64,000 bases of DNA, taken from Cordia subcordata. Its lineage: Eukaryota > Streptophyta > Magnoliopsida > Boraginales > Cordiaceae. The stretch is taken from positions 514,501 through 578,500 of the forward strand of contig JAPTOF010000012.1 of the NCBI GenBank assembly GCA_028554755.1. Direction: 5' to 3'. This document shows, in pieces, positions 12,691 through 25,002 of this stretch. Under the pieces are notes generated by a model that ran no database searches, was not told where the DNA came from, and worked only from the letters and a program-made list of their open reading frames with translations. A program made the translations under genes and the position numbers. Each line of letters begins with the position of its first letter. The first letter of the stretch is position 1.

Positions 12691-14071
12691 CAGAGAAGAG
12701 AGAGAAAGAGAGGAAAATACATAGAAGGTGAAACAAATTGTTAGTTTTTTTATTTTCATTTTCTGTTGGGGTCTTGAAGAAAGGCTTTCATGAAGGCAAA
12801 AACCAATTGAGCAGAAGATAAATCTGAAACTGGTCAGAAAAGGGTACTTTTTTATGCATAGAAAAATTAAAGTTCTTAGACTTTTTTAAGCTTTTTTTTT
12901 TTTTTCTCTTTTTTGGTGTTACAATTAGTTACATGTCTAGCTTATCATTATTGTTATTGTTATTATTACTACTATTATTAGGATTATCATCATCTGATCA
13001 TAATCTTGTAACGATTGAGGTTTCTGTTGGGTTTTTCTCATTTGTTGACATTTATTGCTATTTTGGTCTTTGTGGCTAAATTCATGTATCTTTATGGTAT
13101 GTGTGAAGAAATGAAATGTTTATGTTTTTGCCTTTTTTTTTTGTTTCCTTTTCTTATGTGAATTGCATGCTTGCTAGATCTTGGTGGGTTGAGAATTTTG
13201 CTTTCGATGGTTAAAATTTATTTGTTAAGATTGTGATACTGATCCTTGTAAAAAGGCTTCAACTTCAGTTTATTAGTGGACTTGAGGTTGTGGTAAATGA
13301 TGGAAATTTAATTTGTTTGAAGATATGTTGTTGATCTTTGTCAAGATTCAAACTTTAGTGGTTTTTGAGACATTTTGTTCAACCTTGGCCTTAGAAGAGG
13401 TTGTGGGGTTTGGATGATACTCTTGAAAGGACATGTTTTGCTGGAGTAAATGAATTATTGGTTGGGGTATCGCGGTGGGTGATTCATGAAATTGAAGCCT
13501 TCCAACTTTTAATGAGATGCCGTTGCTGACATATACTGTGTTCCACCTGTTTGGCTGCTTTTATGAAAATATTACCGGTTTTTGTTTGGTTTTGGATGGA
13601 AATTTGTAAATGAATGTCTTTCTGTGTTTCGTTTTCTCAGTTTATAGAGTAGCAGTTGGCTTCTCTTCAAAGATTGTATTTTGGAAAATGCCTATGTAGA
13701 TTCTGTTGTGTTTGTGGACTTGTTTACTTGTTTTGTTGGCTCTGATTGTCTGAATAGAGAAAAGGGAAAAGAAGATGAAAAGGCATCATAAAAGAATCTT
13801 CTGCGAAATGGTTGAAATTATGGGACCAAGACTTTCTTCTTAGTTACCAAAATAATTGAAGTGGTAGAATAGGATGAAGCAACAACTGACACACATATAG
13901 CTTCCATTTGAGTTTATAATTGTCCTTCCTCTGCCGCAGTAAATTGCATCTTTGAATTTCAATCTGCTGGCTTGTCTCTCATTTCTTGTATCTTTCATTT
14001 CTGTCTATACGAGGATCTGCTTGCTTTATCTAATTTTAGGTTGCTAATATACAGGCTGCCAGAAAATTTTC
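12691..14071 (+). other. 5' leader of the WRKY2-like gene, with a probable leader intron
   Basis: A purine-rich segment at about 12690-12725 resembles a plant 5' UTR. It is followed by T-rich, intron-like sequence up to a good acceptor (atatacag) ending at 14054. The coding exon begins 17 nt later with the ATG at 14072. The donor is not certain. Group I WRKY2 homologues are known to carry leader introns, which fits. Confidence 0.45.
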
Positions 14072-17000
14072 ATGGGTGGGTTTGATGACCATGTTACCAT
14101 AATTGGAGATGGGATGCCTACAAGCCCAGGTCAGAGAGCTTTTTTCCCGTCACTGATGGGTGATGATGTTGGCTCAAGGTCAGTTACTGAGCCTCCCGGA
14201 GAGAACAAGAATGCACCACTAACTTCGGTTTTGCAAGAGCAGATCATATCAGTCAATGCTGATCTCAAGAACCGTGCACAGGTTGGTTTACTTGGTGATC
14301 AAATAGCTAACTCCAGTGCACTGATGGAGCAGAACATGAGCTCTCGTGGAGGTCTACGTGAGAGGATGGCAGCTAGAGCTGGGTTTAATGCCCTTAGATT
14401 AAACACTGAAAGCATTAGACCTCCTGATCTTACACAGAACCAAGAAGTGCGGTCTCCATATTTAGCATTTTCTCCTGGTCTTAGTCCAACAGTCTTGCTA
14501 GATTCTCCTGTTTTCCTGTCAAATTCCCTGGTAAGTTGAAGTATAATCTTTGGCTTTCATAATCTACTATCTATAATTATGCAAGCAGTGCACAAGTGGC
14601 CGGCGAGGTTCTCAATATATCTACATTTATGTTCTCACACACGTATACACAAGCAGTATGAGGTGGCATATCTTATAAGCTAGCGTTTGGATTGTTTAGC
14701 TGAAGGCAAAATTCCATTAATAGGTTTATACTGGTTAGTCTATGTAGAAGGCAGTAAAAAGTGAGGGAGAGGCATTTGTAGATGCATATCAATCTATTGG
14801 AAGATTCTACCTTTCTTGTTGCATAAATGGTTAATTGCTTTCCGAATCACACATTGAACATTGTCTGGATTGTTTATGATGGCCGCAAAGATAGACATTA
14901 CACAAGAACATCTGACTTTAGTGTAGCTTGTCCTTTCCTGCTGTTGACAACAACATGGTGGATGTGATTTCTCGCACTTGTTTGATATCTTGAAGATTCT
15001 TGACTCAATGAGTTTTAGTATAGTAAGATGACAAGCAAGCATCAAGCACAGTTGTTGCTGTAAGAAGAGTACATTTATTTAGTTTGCAATTATTTATGTC
15101 TAATTCACATGGAAACTCAGAAGTATGACATTCACACCATATTGCATTATCTACTGGTACTTTGCATTGTACATGAATTATAATGACTTGGCATGGAGTC
15201 ATTTTTCTCTTTCATATTTAGCCATATTTATTGACTTTGTTTACTGCAGGTTCAGCCGTCTCCAACAACTGGAAAGTTCCCATTTGCTCCGAGTAGTCAT
15301 GGTTGGAACCCGACATTCACAATGGATACTCCTGATAAGAGCAAGGATAATCTCTCTGAGGGCATAAATGCCTCATCCTTTACGTTCAAGCCTATTGAAG
15401 AATCTAGGCCGTCTGTTTTTCGGGGGGCAGTAAGCAGAGTAATTTTTCTCTCTTCAATATACTCTAAAATTGAAATAAACAAAGTGAACCTTTTCAAAAG
15501 GAAGGATGCATAGATTTCTCTAGCATCATGCCAGAATAATCCAAATTGCTTTGCAATGAGGCATTAAGCCAATCTCAAACTTGACAAGTTTATTACTAAA
15601 TACTGTTATTTTCTGTCTTCAGTCAATTCCATCCACTCTACCTCAGCAAGCCTTCCCCAATACAGAGGTGCTAGTTCAGTCAGAAAACTCTCGTCTGCCT
15701 CAAAGCATAGACCCTTCTAGTGGTCTCTCACAACATGGAGAAATCATCCATCAGCAGGCTGATTTATCTAGATCATTAACTGACAAGGATACAGGTGATA
15801 ACAATATCTCGTCAGAACCAAGGAGCTTTCATTCTGGTCCTATTGTGGAGCAATCACCGCCTCTTGATGAGCAGCAAGATGAGGATGTCAATCAAAGAGG
15901 TAGCATGGATCAAAATATTGGTGGTGCCCTTGCTGAGGACGGTTATAATTGGAGAAAATATGGGCAGAAGCAAGTAAAAGGGAGCGAGTATCCACGCAGT
16001 TACTATAAGTGCACACATCCAAACTGTCCTGTCAAGAAGAAGGTGGAAAGATCTCATGAGGGTCACATCACAGAGATAATCTACAAAGGTGCTCACAATC
16101 ACCCAAAACCTCCACCGAATCGCAGAGCAGCCCTTGGATCCTCAAGTGGACTCATTGATATGCCTCCAGACAATGGTGAACAGGCTGGATTTGGTGATGG
16201 TGACCCTGCTTGGACAACCACGCAAAAAGCAATTGGGACTGAAGCCTCTGATTGGAGGCATGACAATTTTGAAGTGACATCATCAGCACAATTAGGCAAT
16301 GAATACGGCAATGGACCAACCTCTTTACACCAGGGTGGCACTCCATTTGAATGTGGTGACACAGTTGATGGTTCTTCTACTTTCTCGAATGATGAAGATG
16401 AAGATGACCGTGGAACTGGCAGTGTATCATTAGGTTATGATGGGGAAGGAGATGAATCTGAGTCTAAGAGGAGGTATTTAATTTCTTCCATACTTGAAAG
16501 GATGAGTTTTGGAGTCAAGATATATATAAAACCTAATTTTAGTTTTACCTTTACTCTAGGAAACTTGAAACTTATGCAACAGAAATGAGTGGGGCCACCA
16601 GAGCAATCAGGGAGCCCAGAGTCGTCGTGCAAACTACAAGTGAGGTGGACATTCTTGATGATGGCTACAGATGGCGCAAGTATGGACAAAAAGTTGTGAA
16701 AGGAAATCCTAATCCAAGGTTTAGTTTTTCTTCATTTCCTACATACACTTGTATATGTTACTTGGATCTTGAAATGCATCTTTAAGCATTTACTTGAAAT
16801 GGTTAATTCTTCTCCTCAATACAGGAGTTACTACAAATGCACCAGTGCCGGGTGCACTGTCAGAAAGCATGTCGAGAGAGCTTCTCATGACCTCAAGTCA
16901 GTGATCACGACATATGAAGGGAAGCATAATCATGATGTTCCTGCAGCTCGTAACAGCAGTCATGCGAATTCCGGGGTTTCCAACCCTCTCCCGATGCAAG

Positions 17001-17386
17001 AAACATCTGCTGTTCAAAGTCACATGCACAGATCTGAGCCTTCTCAAATCCACAACAGCATGGCACGGTTTGAAAGGCCACCTGCATTTGGCACATTCAG
17101 CCTACCTGGAAGGCCACATCTCGGACCTACTCAGGGCTTTGGCTTTGGGATGAGCCAGCAAGGGCTAGCCAGTTTTGCTACGGCCGGGCTTGGATCTAAT
17201 CAAGGAAAACTACCCGTTGTGCCCGTTCATCCTTATCTAGGTCAGCCACGCCCGATGAATGACATGGGTTTCATGTTGCCGAAAGAAGAACCCAAGATGG
17301 AGCCTATGTCTGATCCTGGTCTAAACATCTCCAGTGGCTCATCAGTTTATAATCAAATTATGAGTAGATTGCCGCTTGGACCCTAG
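14072..17386 (+). CDS. WRKY2: Group I WRKY transcription factor, WRKY2-like
   Basis: Coding exons are 14072-14530, 15250-15429, 15623-16473, 16560-16718 and 16825-17386. All are GT-AG with matching phases and give a 736-residue nuclear DNA-binding protein. The N-terminal part carries the conserved [14 protein letters not shown] stretch and a cluster of Ser-Pro sites ([20 protein letters not shown]), the kind phosphorylated by MAP kinases in WRKY2/WRKY34. Two WRKYGQK domains with C-X4-C and HNH zinc ligands are present. The second is split by an intron after NPNPR, the hallmark position in this family. The acidic [11 protein letters not shown] segment between them and the C-terminal YNQIMSRLP also match WRKY2. 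The protein binds W-boxes; Arabidopsis WRKY2 acts in zygote polarity, pollen and ABA responses. The exon 2 donor has an alternative (see findings). Confidence 0.93.
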
Positions 17387-19050
17387 ATGTAAAGTTTTAG
17401 AGCTTCAATCATTTTGAAGAAATAGCAAGTGTGAAGTTACACATCTTAATGGTAAAACTTCTGGTATTGCATTTCATTGTATACATTCTTTTAATTTTTT
17501 GAAACAATGTTGCGATGAATATAATCCGATTATACAGTTTAGTCTATTCTCTCCTATTGATATGTCATTATTATCTTTTTGGGTAAGATTGCGCACAATA
17601 AATTCAAAGTTGATTCGATCTTTTCCTGGATTCCTAGCGATGATAGAGTTTGATCTTTTACCATTAGCTTCTTTACCTTGGAGCTTTACCTGTCTTTAAC
17701 CTGTGGAAGATTGTCGTTCTCATACTATCTAAGATTTAAAGGGCACGTGAGATTTGGATCATTGAGACAAACATTCAAATGGAATTGTTTATGAATTACC
17801 TTATTTCAGAAATAAGAGACAAAAGTCTCGCTAAAACGACTAAATTTAATAATTTATAATTCGTCTCATTTAAGAATGAAGAGAATACAGAAAAGGAGAG
17901 GATTATAACTCGTCTAAAACATCTTCTAGAAAACAAGATCATCAAACTGAAAGATATGAAGGCGGAGAAACATGCGCTTCAATCTTTTAGAAGTTGGCAT
18001 TTTCATCTATAAATGATTTATTTTATGTCTTTGGTCATTCACTTTTAATCAGTGTATTTGGATTGGCTTGTATAAGTTAGGATCCTCATTTTAATTAGTA
18101 TCTTACAAAATAACAGTACCATATACATGACTTTTGCTCTAGTTACTCGAAATTGGTTATATAAGTTTGAAAATACCACTTTTTCAGTCCATATAAAAAA
18201 TTATGCCTACATGTTTGTGGTAGTTATTGTTTATCTAATTTCACTCGCTTTCTTTGTTCAAGTTTGATATAAAATTCCGTAGAGTTTGACTTACCTTGTA
18301 AAAATACGAAACAGAATTACTACATTAGTAAAATTTCTTCTTATTTACAACAATAGTGCAAAATCACTTCATGGAAAAACAATATACAAAAAGGAATATC
18401 AATTTAAAGAACCTCACTAAGACTATAAATTTTATTGTAAACTCACTCCAGTACATATTTCATATCGCAATAATTTTTTATTTTTTACGCAACGCTCTCG
18501 TTTGTGTTGATTTTTCCCTATTTTGCGAAATTCAAAATTTTGACATAACGAAAAAATTAAAATTAAAACTTTTAAAAGATTTTCAGTGTTTTTAAAAATT
18601 AATGAAGATACTTCTTGTTTGAATTGACTTTTTATTTTTTGTTTTAAAATATATTTTTTAATAATAATTACTTAGCTTAGCTTTAGAAAAAGTTGAAATT
18701 TAAAAAAAACTCAATATGGAACTTTTTGTAAAATCGAAAATTGTTAACTTCTCGAAAAAGTGTTTTCTTTTGTGATGTTCTCAAAAAAGTATTTTTATTA
18801 AAAATTTTTTGAAATTTTTTTTTTTTATATAAAAAAAACAATCTGAAACGAGCCCTTATTATAAAATTAAGGTGCTTTTTTAAGGGGAAAAAAATAGTTT
18901 TCCGGGAAAAAAGCTGCCGGAATTTATTTTGGATAAGGAAAATCCAAAACCATGGTGGCAAAACAAAGAAAGGCGCGTGGTGAGAAATAAAAAGGAGTGG
19001 TGGGGACAACCTACGAAGAAAAAAAAAATCTAAAAACACCTCTTACGCAT
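17387..19050 (+). other. WRKY 3' UTR and intergenic spacer
   Basis: The first 200-300 bases are the likely 3' UTR of the WRKY gene. The remainder is AT-rich without coding signal. A possible degenerate MITE lies at about 18610-18862, listed separately. Confidence 0.45.
18610..18862. mobile_element. Possible degenerate MITE
   Basis: The left side (cttgtttgaattgac) and the right side (caatctgaaacgagccctta, complementary to a gggctcgtttcagattg-like end) resemble the ends of the G-rich-TIR MITEs seen elsewhere in the window. The interior is made of A and T runs typical of that group. The ends are too diverged for a firm call. Confidence 0.3.
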
Positions 19051-19111
19051 TTAAAAGGCAAAGATGCAGTCAACTGAAGAGCTAAATCTTCAAATCAAAA
19101 ACATTTTCACA

Positions 19112-19143
<32 letters not shown>

Positions 19144-19999
19144 TGAAAATCTCAGCTTTCTTCTCTCTAATAGCTATGCATATATAGCTCTGATCTGATC
19201 TTGCCGCGCGTGTGAAAAATTTGGAACTGAAACCCTAAAAAAAAAAAACTATCAGCTTTTTCCTGGGAAGAAATCGAACAGAACTGTACCGAACCCATTT
19301 GCTATTTTGCTTCACAGAAAAGAGAAGGTAACAGATTTGAACTGATTCTGCTGCTGCTGCTGCTGCTGATGATGATGATGAATCTGAATGCTCAATTTTA
19401 GACAGATTTGTAAAACGATGAAAAAAAAAAAAAACCCTTCATTTTCTCACTATTTACTTTGATGTGGAACAAATTGTTGACTGTTGACCTCTTGGACTGC
19501 TGTTGAAAAAACTTTTTCTAGGGTTTATTGATGATCCCCCCGGGAAAAAAGAGAGAATATTGAAGGGGGAGGACCAAAGAGACTGAGGATATAAATCTTT
19601 TTGTTGTTCATTTAATTATTTGTTTGTTTATTTAAAGTATTTTGCTGGTCCTTGAGGGAATTGGTAATTTGGATGTAGAGAAATAGAAATTGGAAGTAAC
19701 TTGAATTATGCTGTAAATGGTAATTTTTATGCTTTAGGCAACTAGTTCTGGAAGGATGTTTATTAGAAATTAGTTTAATGTATGCATCTAAGTTTGTGGA
19801 AAAGGAATTCGAAAATATACTTTGGATTATGCTGGAATTTTTTATTTTCTCGAAGGGGAAAAAAAAAAATTGATCTTGTTTTCTCATAGTCGTATGTATT
19901 ATTTTGAGGCTGCTTCTGGGGGGAACGTCAAAAGATTTGATCTTGGTTACCTCCAAAAACTTGGCATCTAGCTACCTAGCTTAGAGCACACCCTTCAAA
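19051..19999 (+). other. Leader region of the At4g26450-like gene
   Basis: This is a probable 5' UTR with intron(s). It contains a CTG run followed by four consecutive ATG codons at 19369-19380, which open a ten-codon ORF ending at 19401, and a second telo-box-like element (tagggttta) near 19520. Leader exon limits cannot be fixed from sequence alone. Confidence 0.35.
19230..19238 (+). promoter_or_regulatory. Telo-box (AAACCCTAA) in the leader or promoter of the At4g26450-like gene
   Basis: AAACCCTAA occurs upstream of the gene. In plants the telo-box near transcription starts is common in housekeeping and growth-related genes and is bound by TRB/telobox proteins. Position fits; function is an inference. 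Confidence 0.4.
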
Positions 20000-20278
20000 A
20001 TGGTAAACCAAGAGAACCTCAAACCAACATCCGAGAAATATATTATTGCTGCCGATTTTCCTGAAGCTGCAAAATTAGCTCATCTCAATGTAGGAAATGT
20101 GTTTTCCCTGAGATAAACATTGATATAATTTTACTGAGCATGTCTTTATTTCTATCCAAATGATGTGTGTTTTGGCTTGTTGATCTGGTTTCTGTGTATG
20201 TGCATGATCGAATCTCAGGATCCATTATTTGAAAATGCACGCAAGGCATCGGGGTCAAGGGAGTGGATACAGGTCTAA
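20000..20278 (+). CDS. Candidate upstream ORF overlapping the main start
   Basis: An ATG at 20000 opens a frame of coding-like composition, including EKYIIAADFPEAAKLAH, which unspliced stops at 20116 (38 codons). Donor-like GTs after 20089 and after 20098 both leave phase 0. Joined to the acceptor ending at 20218, the frame continues through DPLFENARK and stops at 20276-20278, inside the main coding region in another frame. Translation would then terminate past the main ATG at 20235 and could repress it. I do not recognise the peptide; it may be chance. Confidence 0.3.
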
Positions 20279-23200
20279 TACGTTGGGTATGCGTGGTGGA
20301 GCCACTACATCTCGGATTTCACCTGAGGGTTCAATCAGAGGTCGCGGGTTCTATAATTCTGAGTACAGAAACTATAGCCGGAGTGGGTTTGGCCGGGGCC
20401 AGAGAAGGCAGTTTCAGCCATCCCAGCCTCCACCTCGCAAGGGTGACATTTTCATGGAAGCAGGTAGGCTAGCGGCTGAGTATTTGGTTTCCAAGGGGTT
20501 ATTACCACCTAATGCACTTTTTTCGGGTAAGTGGCAAAATGGTAGTTTGAAGAATCAGGTGGGGGATTTCCAAAGTGTTAGGTCAATGGAAGATGGTATG
20601 CCACTTTCTGCCGATGGCCGAACATCAGTTGATACTCGAGTGGGCAGTTCTGCTGCAGACATAGGGCCTGGTACGAGGAGGCATTTTGATGAATATAACC
20701 ATATGGGTTCAAGAAATTATATGGGTGGGAAAAGAAGATCTGCATCCTTTAAGAATTACGGATCTGAGTGGAAGAGAGAATTGGGAAGAAGTGGGTTGTG
20801 GAATGAGAGAGCAAGGGATTCCCCAGACTTGGAGGCTGATGATGATAGTTCTTCAGGACATAAGAACGAGCAACATGTAAGCAAAGAGGGTGATACTGGG
20901 TTGCAGAATTCCCCTATGAGGGAAGGGAGACCAAAAAGTGACAATGCAGAGTCTGCCTTGGAGAGAAACAAGTCAGTAGACGATCCAAATGCAAATGAAA
21001 ATGCCGTTTCATCCAACACCAAGAAAAACTTTTCTTCTGAGAATAACGTGGAACCCACTAATGAGTCTGATGACTTGAAAAAGTTTGATGCAGAAGGTGT
21101 GGAGGTCAAGGATGAAAACAATTATGATGAAATTGAGCAACAAGGAGGCAAGCAAGACATATCAGTTGAGCCTAGTCTCGACGAGGAAAGTCGAGAGGGG
21201 AAGAACAGCTGTGAGTTACTGAAGTTCTGCCGATATGCAAATGTTCCCACCAAAACTCGTTCTTCCTTAACAACTAAAGGTGCAAAATTTCAACAGGACT
21301 CTATTACTGAACCAAAGGACTCAAATGCAAGTGAATTTCGTACAGAATCTAGGCCTTATTCTGAGAATGTGCCTGTTGATAGTTCCCCGATTAATGATTT
21401 ATCAAATCCAGACCTGAACTCCAAAAGTATAAATTGTAATGTGAAGAAGGAACCAGAAGCGGAGGAAGAGCTGAGTCTTGCATATGCTAATGAGCCGCCT
21501 GAATTTGGAAGGTCTGTCTCCATGTTTTTGGAGAGAGGTGAAAAACGAGCACTAAATGATGATGAAATTTGGGATGGAACGAAGAAACCCAGAGAATGGG
21601 CTCCCTCAGTTGATACCCAATCAGATGGTTGCCTGAGCCTTTCTGACTCAATGGAAACACCACAGACTTCAGCAGAACCCATGACTTCAAATTTTGAGGA
21701 TAGACCTGATCAAAAGAGGTTGATGGATACGTCTTTGTTTCATGCAGAGGCAAAGCAGTTATTTCCAGGTTCATTTAAGACTTTCGACCTCAATCTCATG
21801 GGAGCTTCTGAGGTGAATGAAAATCATGACACCAATCCTGTTGTTGCCTTTCCTTCTATCACAGAAAGCGGGAAACAGGCAATGCCAGTTGGTATTGATT
21901 TGTCCATGGGTAATAACAGTAATGCATCTGACAGATATAGTAAATGGGAAAGTCATGACAAAGATATTGAAGTCATTGATTTGGAGAATGATTCTTTACA
22001 AGAAGAGAAGGGCTTCAGTAGTTCGGAGAGAAGGCAAGTTTCTGTTATTTGTATGCTTTATGGGATTGTAAAATCTATATTGCATTTATATTTGACAATT
22101 AGTTCTCATTGATGTCATGCCATTTTGTAAGTCTTATTTTCCCTTCGAAGTGTTTCTTTTGTTATTGCCTGATGCATCAGATGACTCCCTTGAGGTCCTT
22201 GGATGTGCTGGCTGATGGAGTCTGTCCTTTAATTTCTGATCATGCAGGTCTGAATCTGAATTTGCTAGTCTTGATGGCTTTCCTAATAATCCACATAGTA
22301 ATGAGATTCCAGATGTTCAAGATGGCTATCGACTTATGATAATGGAGTTGCTTGGAAATGATATACCAAATTGTTCTTCTGTACCACCAGATATGAATTC
22401 TCTTCACAATGATATGGGCCTCCACAACGGAGAGGTAGTGGAAGAGATTCCTGACAACAACTTGGATGATTCAATCTTACCACATTTTGTCTCCTTCCAT
22501 GATTTTCCTTCTTTGATCATATGCATAAAGTTGATGTTCAATCTTCTACGTTTTTCTTATTAATATTTCATCTTGTTTACTTGCAACTGAGCAACAATAT
22601 TTTCTTTGGGATGATCTCAGGGAATTCTTGGTGATGATGATGATATATACAAGGTCCTTGGCGAAATACCAACAAGTATGTTGTGAACTGAGTTACTTTT
22701 TGTTTGAAAAGTGGTTCATGGTTGACGGTTATAAAGATTTAATTAATTACATGCCAGCATGTGTAATGCATATTTACATGTCATGAAAACATGCTTGAAA
22801 GGTATGAAAATGCCAAAATTTGTTCTAGAGTGCAAGTGTTTCAACTGCCATTCATTTATTTATTGTTTTGAGTGGATTTTGTCAAACTAGCATGGCTGGT
22901 ACTTACCCACATTTATTTTGCATTATTTGTTCTTTGGGAATCAAAGTGGCATATAATCTTTACTTTTCTATGACCATGATTATATTGATGGCTGAATATG
23001 TTCAGATTAAAATATGAATATTGTTAGTATGAATAATTTCTCAGAAATGCAATAAATGAAGTCAGGCCAAATCATGTCTGTATATAACCTCAAAGAGGAA
23101 AATATTTGGATGGCACATTCAAATTGTTAATGTCTAAACTCTTTGAGCTAGAATTCTCACAGCAATGTTCAAAGCCTATCTCCTCAGTCCATATTTTAGA

Positions 23201-23757
23201 TCTTGATCAATGACAAAATGACTTTGATGGTGTGACTTGTAAAATTTTCTGGTGATTGAGCTTTATTATAACTAATGTGCCGGAGGAAAGAAAGCTTCTA
23301 ATCATATAACTAACGTGCCGGAGGAAAGAAAGTTTCTAGTCATATAACTAACGTGCCGGAGGAAAGAATGTTTCTAGCCATATGAGAATGGCTAAATGAA
23401 ATAAATATGATTCAATCTTCAGGGCAAACATACACTTGAATTTGTGATCTTCAGATGCAATACAACTTTTTGGTATATATGGGGGTGGTCAGGTGCTTTT
23501 TATTGCAGTAAGCAATGCTATTGTTTCTTTCGTGTATTCCCCAAGTTTAAATGTCTAGCATGGATCCATATTTTCATCTCTCTTGGTGTCACTGTGTTTG
23601 AGGCATTGGGATCAGCCCATGTAGACATACACATAAAAATTCTGCAGTAGCTTGAGGTTTCTTTCATCTGCCTCTCTCAGAACATGATGATGAATTTCTT
23701 GCAGGCTTTTCGAGAGTTTGGGAGCAGCCTACTCAAGAATATGGAAAACCATTTTGA
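20235..23757 (+). CDS. Uncharacterised protein, At4g26450-like
   Basis: Coding exons are 20235-22033, 22248-22434, 22621-22675 and 23705-23757 and give 697 residues. I chose the ATG at 20235 (MHARHRG); the TTG two codons earlier is not a plausible plant start. The N-terminus is rich in RG/RGG (RGRGFYNSEY, GFGRGQRR), suggesting RNA or protein binding. It is followed by PPRKGDIFMEAGRLAAEYLV, a long acidic and serine-rich disordered middle, a FDLNLMG motif that resembles a DLN-type EAR motif, and a short conserved C-terminus (DGFPNN, LGDDDD, VWEQPTQEYG). The first intron appears to use a GC donor (AAG|GCAAGT). The donor after 22434 is the phase-compatible choice, but a longer exon cannot be excluded. 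The family is conserved in plants with no established function. Confidence 0.85.
23273..23385. repeat. Three tandem copies of a 38-bp unit in an intron
   Basis: Units begin at 23273, 23311 and 23349, exactly 38 bp apart, each with gtgccggaggaaagaa and a diverging tail ending in catata. The array lies inside the roughly 1-kb last intron of the At4g26450-like gene. Confidence 0.9.
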
Positions 23758-24129
23758 GCTACTCTATATGTACTGTTGACGAAATATCACATGAGATGGT
23801 CAGCATGTTCAATCTTTAGCTGTTGTAGATCTTTAATTGCAATTTCTAGTGCTACACTAGTGCAACTCTCATTAAGCCTAACTTGACGTGGAATGGATGT
23901 GAATGATCATTACTTGGCTTGTAATGGATGTGAATGATTATTCTGTTGTCTGATCTTCGGAAGAGTTAAATCATTTCTTGTATTTACCTTGCGGATTATC
24001 AGTCACTCGCTTATGATTAACCTTCTTTTTGACGAAATTAGCCATTTAAGCTTGATTTGGCAGGCTGTTGCGACCCTTGGAAAGCTTGAAGAACATATAC
24101 TGTAGAGTACTTAACTGAAAAAATTCTTA

Positions 24130-24772
24130 TATCTCTATGTATTGTCTACTTGCACTGATGCACTAATTTGTTTGGCGAGTTTGTTGTTATTACTGTGCAT
24201 TTTGGCAAATATCACCATGTTATTGGCAATTTTGTCCCTACTTTAACCAGCAGATCATGTGGTTGTTTTAGGTTTATTAGTTTCTGGTCTTCTTTTGACA
24301 TTTAACGAGAGGCTAGACCCGGTTGATGGATCCAAATTATCAGTCTCTTTCTCCTTCCACCGGCCTCTCCCGGTCAGAAAACAGTTAACTAGTTACGGTG
24401 CATCCTTGTGCTCGAAGTTTCCGTTATGCGCGAGGCCTGAGAGAGTGGGTTGAACAAGCCTGCAATTGGAAGAATTGTCATTCATCATTAAACCTTGAGT
24501 TGCAGTAGGTATTAGATATATATTTTTTCCTCCTCATGCACGCACTGATGCTTAAGATTTGTGTCCTGATTTGTTGTTTTCTCTGGGGATCTTTGGTAAA
24601 CGCATCACCATGCTATTGCCATTGTTATCTTAACTTTAACCAGCAGATCATGTGGAAGATGCTTTAGTTTAGTAGCTTGTGTATCTTTCTTGACATATTC
24701 AAAGAGATTACAGACCTAATCCATGAATCCAAATTATCAGTCCTTTTCTCCTTCCACCATCCCTTTCAATGG
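24130..24772. repeat. Diverged tandem duplication downstream of the At4g26450-like gene
   Basis: Two copies share ordered landmarks about 393 bp apart: aaccagcagatcatgtgg at about 24245 and 24638, then tccaaattatcagtc and ttctccttccacc. Other parts are heavily diverged. The duplication is non-coding and old. Confidence 0.75.
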
Positions 24773-25002
24773 GAAAAAAAAAAAAAAAAAAAAAGAACAA
24801 GGAAAAAAGATTGAGGCCCCGTTCAGCACAATTAGCTATTCAGGAAGCCGATAGCCGTTTAGAGAGCGATGTCGTATTTCTGGTTGAAAAACTGGCTACT
24901 CTACGTTCGGGCGCACCAATTTTTCCGTATATGCAGAGGTTGGGGAAGGATCAAGGTAGTCTGGAATTGAAAGAAACTGATCGTAAATGGAGTGGCAGAT
25001 AA
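24773..25002 (+). other. Open frame with coding-like composition after a poly-A run
   Basis: After a run of about 20 A at 24773-24795 there is an open frame to 25002. Its translation includes AQLAIQEADSRLESDVVFL and APIFPYMQRLGKDQG, with more GC and a less biased composition than its surroundings. I do not recognise the protein. There is no credible start, since the ATG at 24769 reads through poly-lysine. It could be an exon fragment or a relic inserted next to the A-run. Confidence 0.3.

Noticed and set aside
15854..16362. Several open frames antisense to the WRKY exon 3
   Set aside because: They are frame shadows of a clear coding exon.
18683..19039. Minus-strand open frame of 118 codons
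   Set aside because: Rich in Phe, Lys and Leu from A/T homopolymers and overlapping a probable MITE; not a gene.
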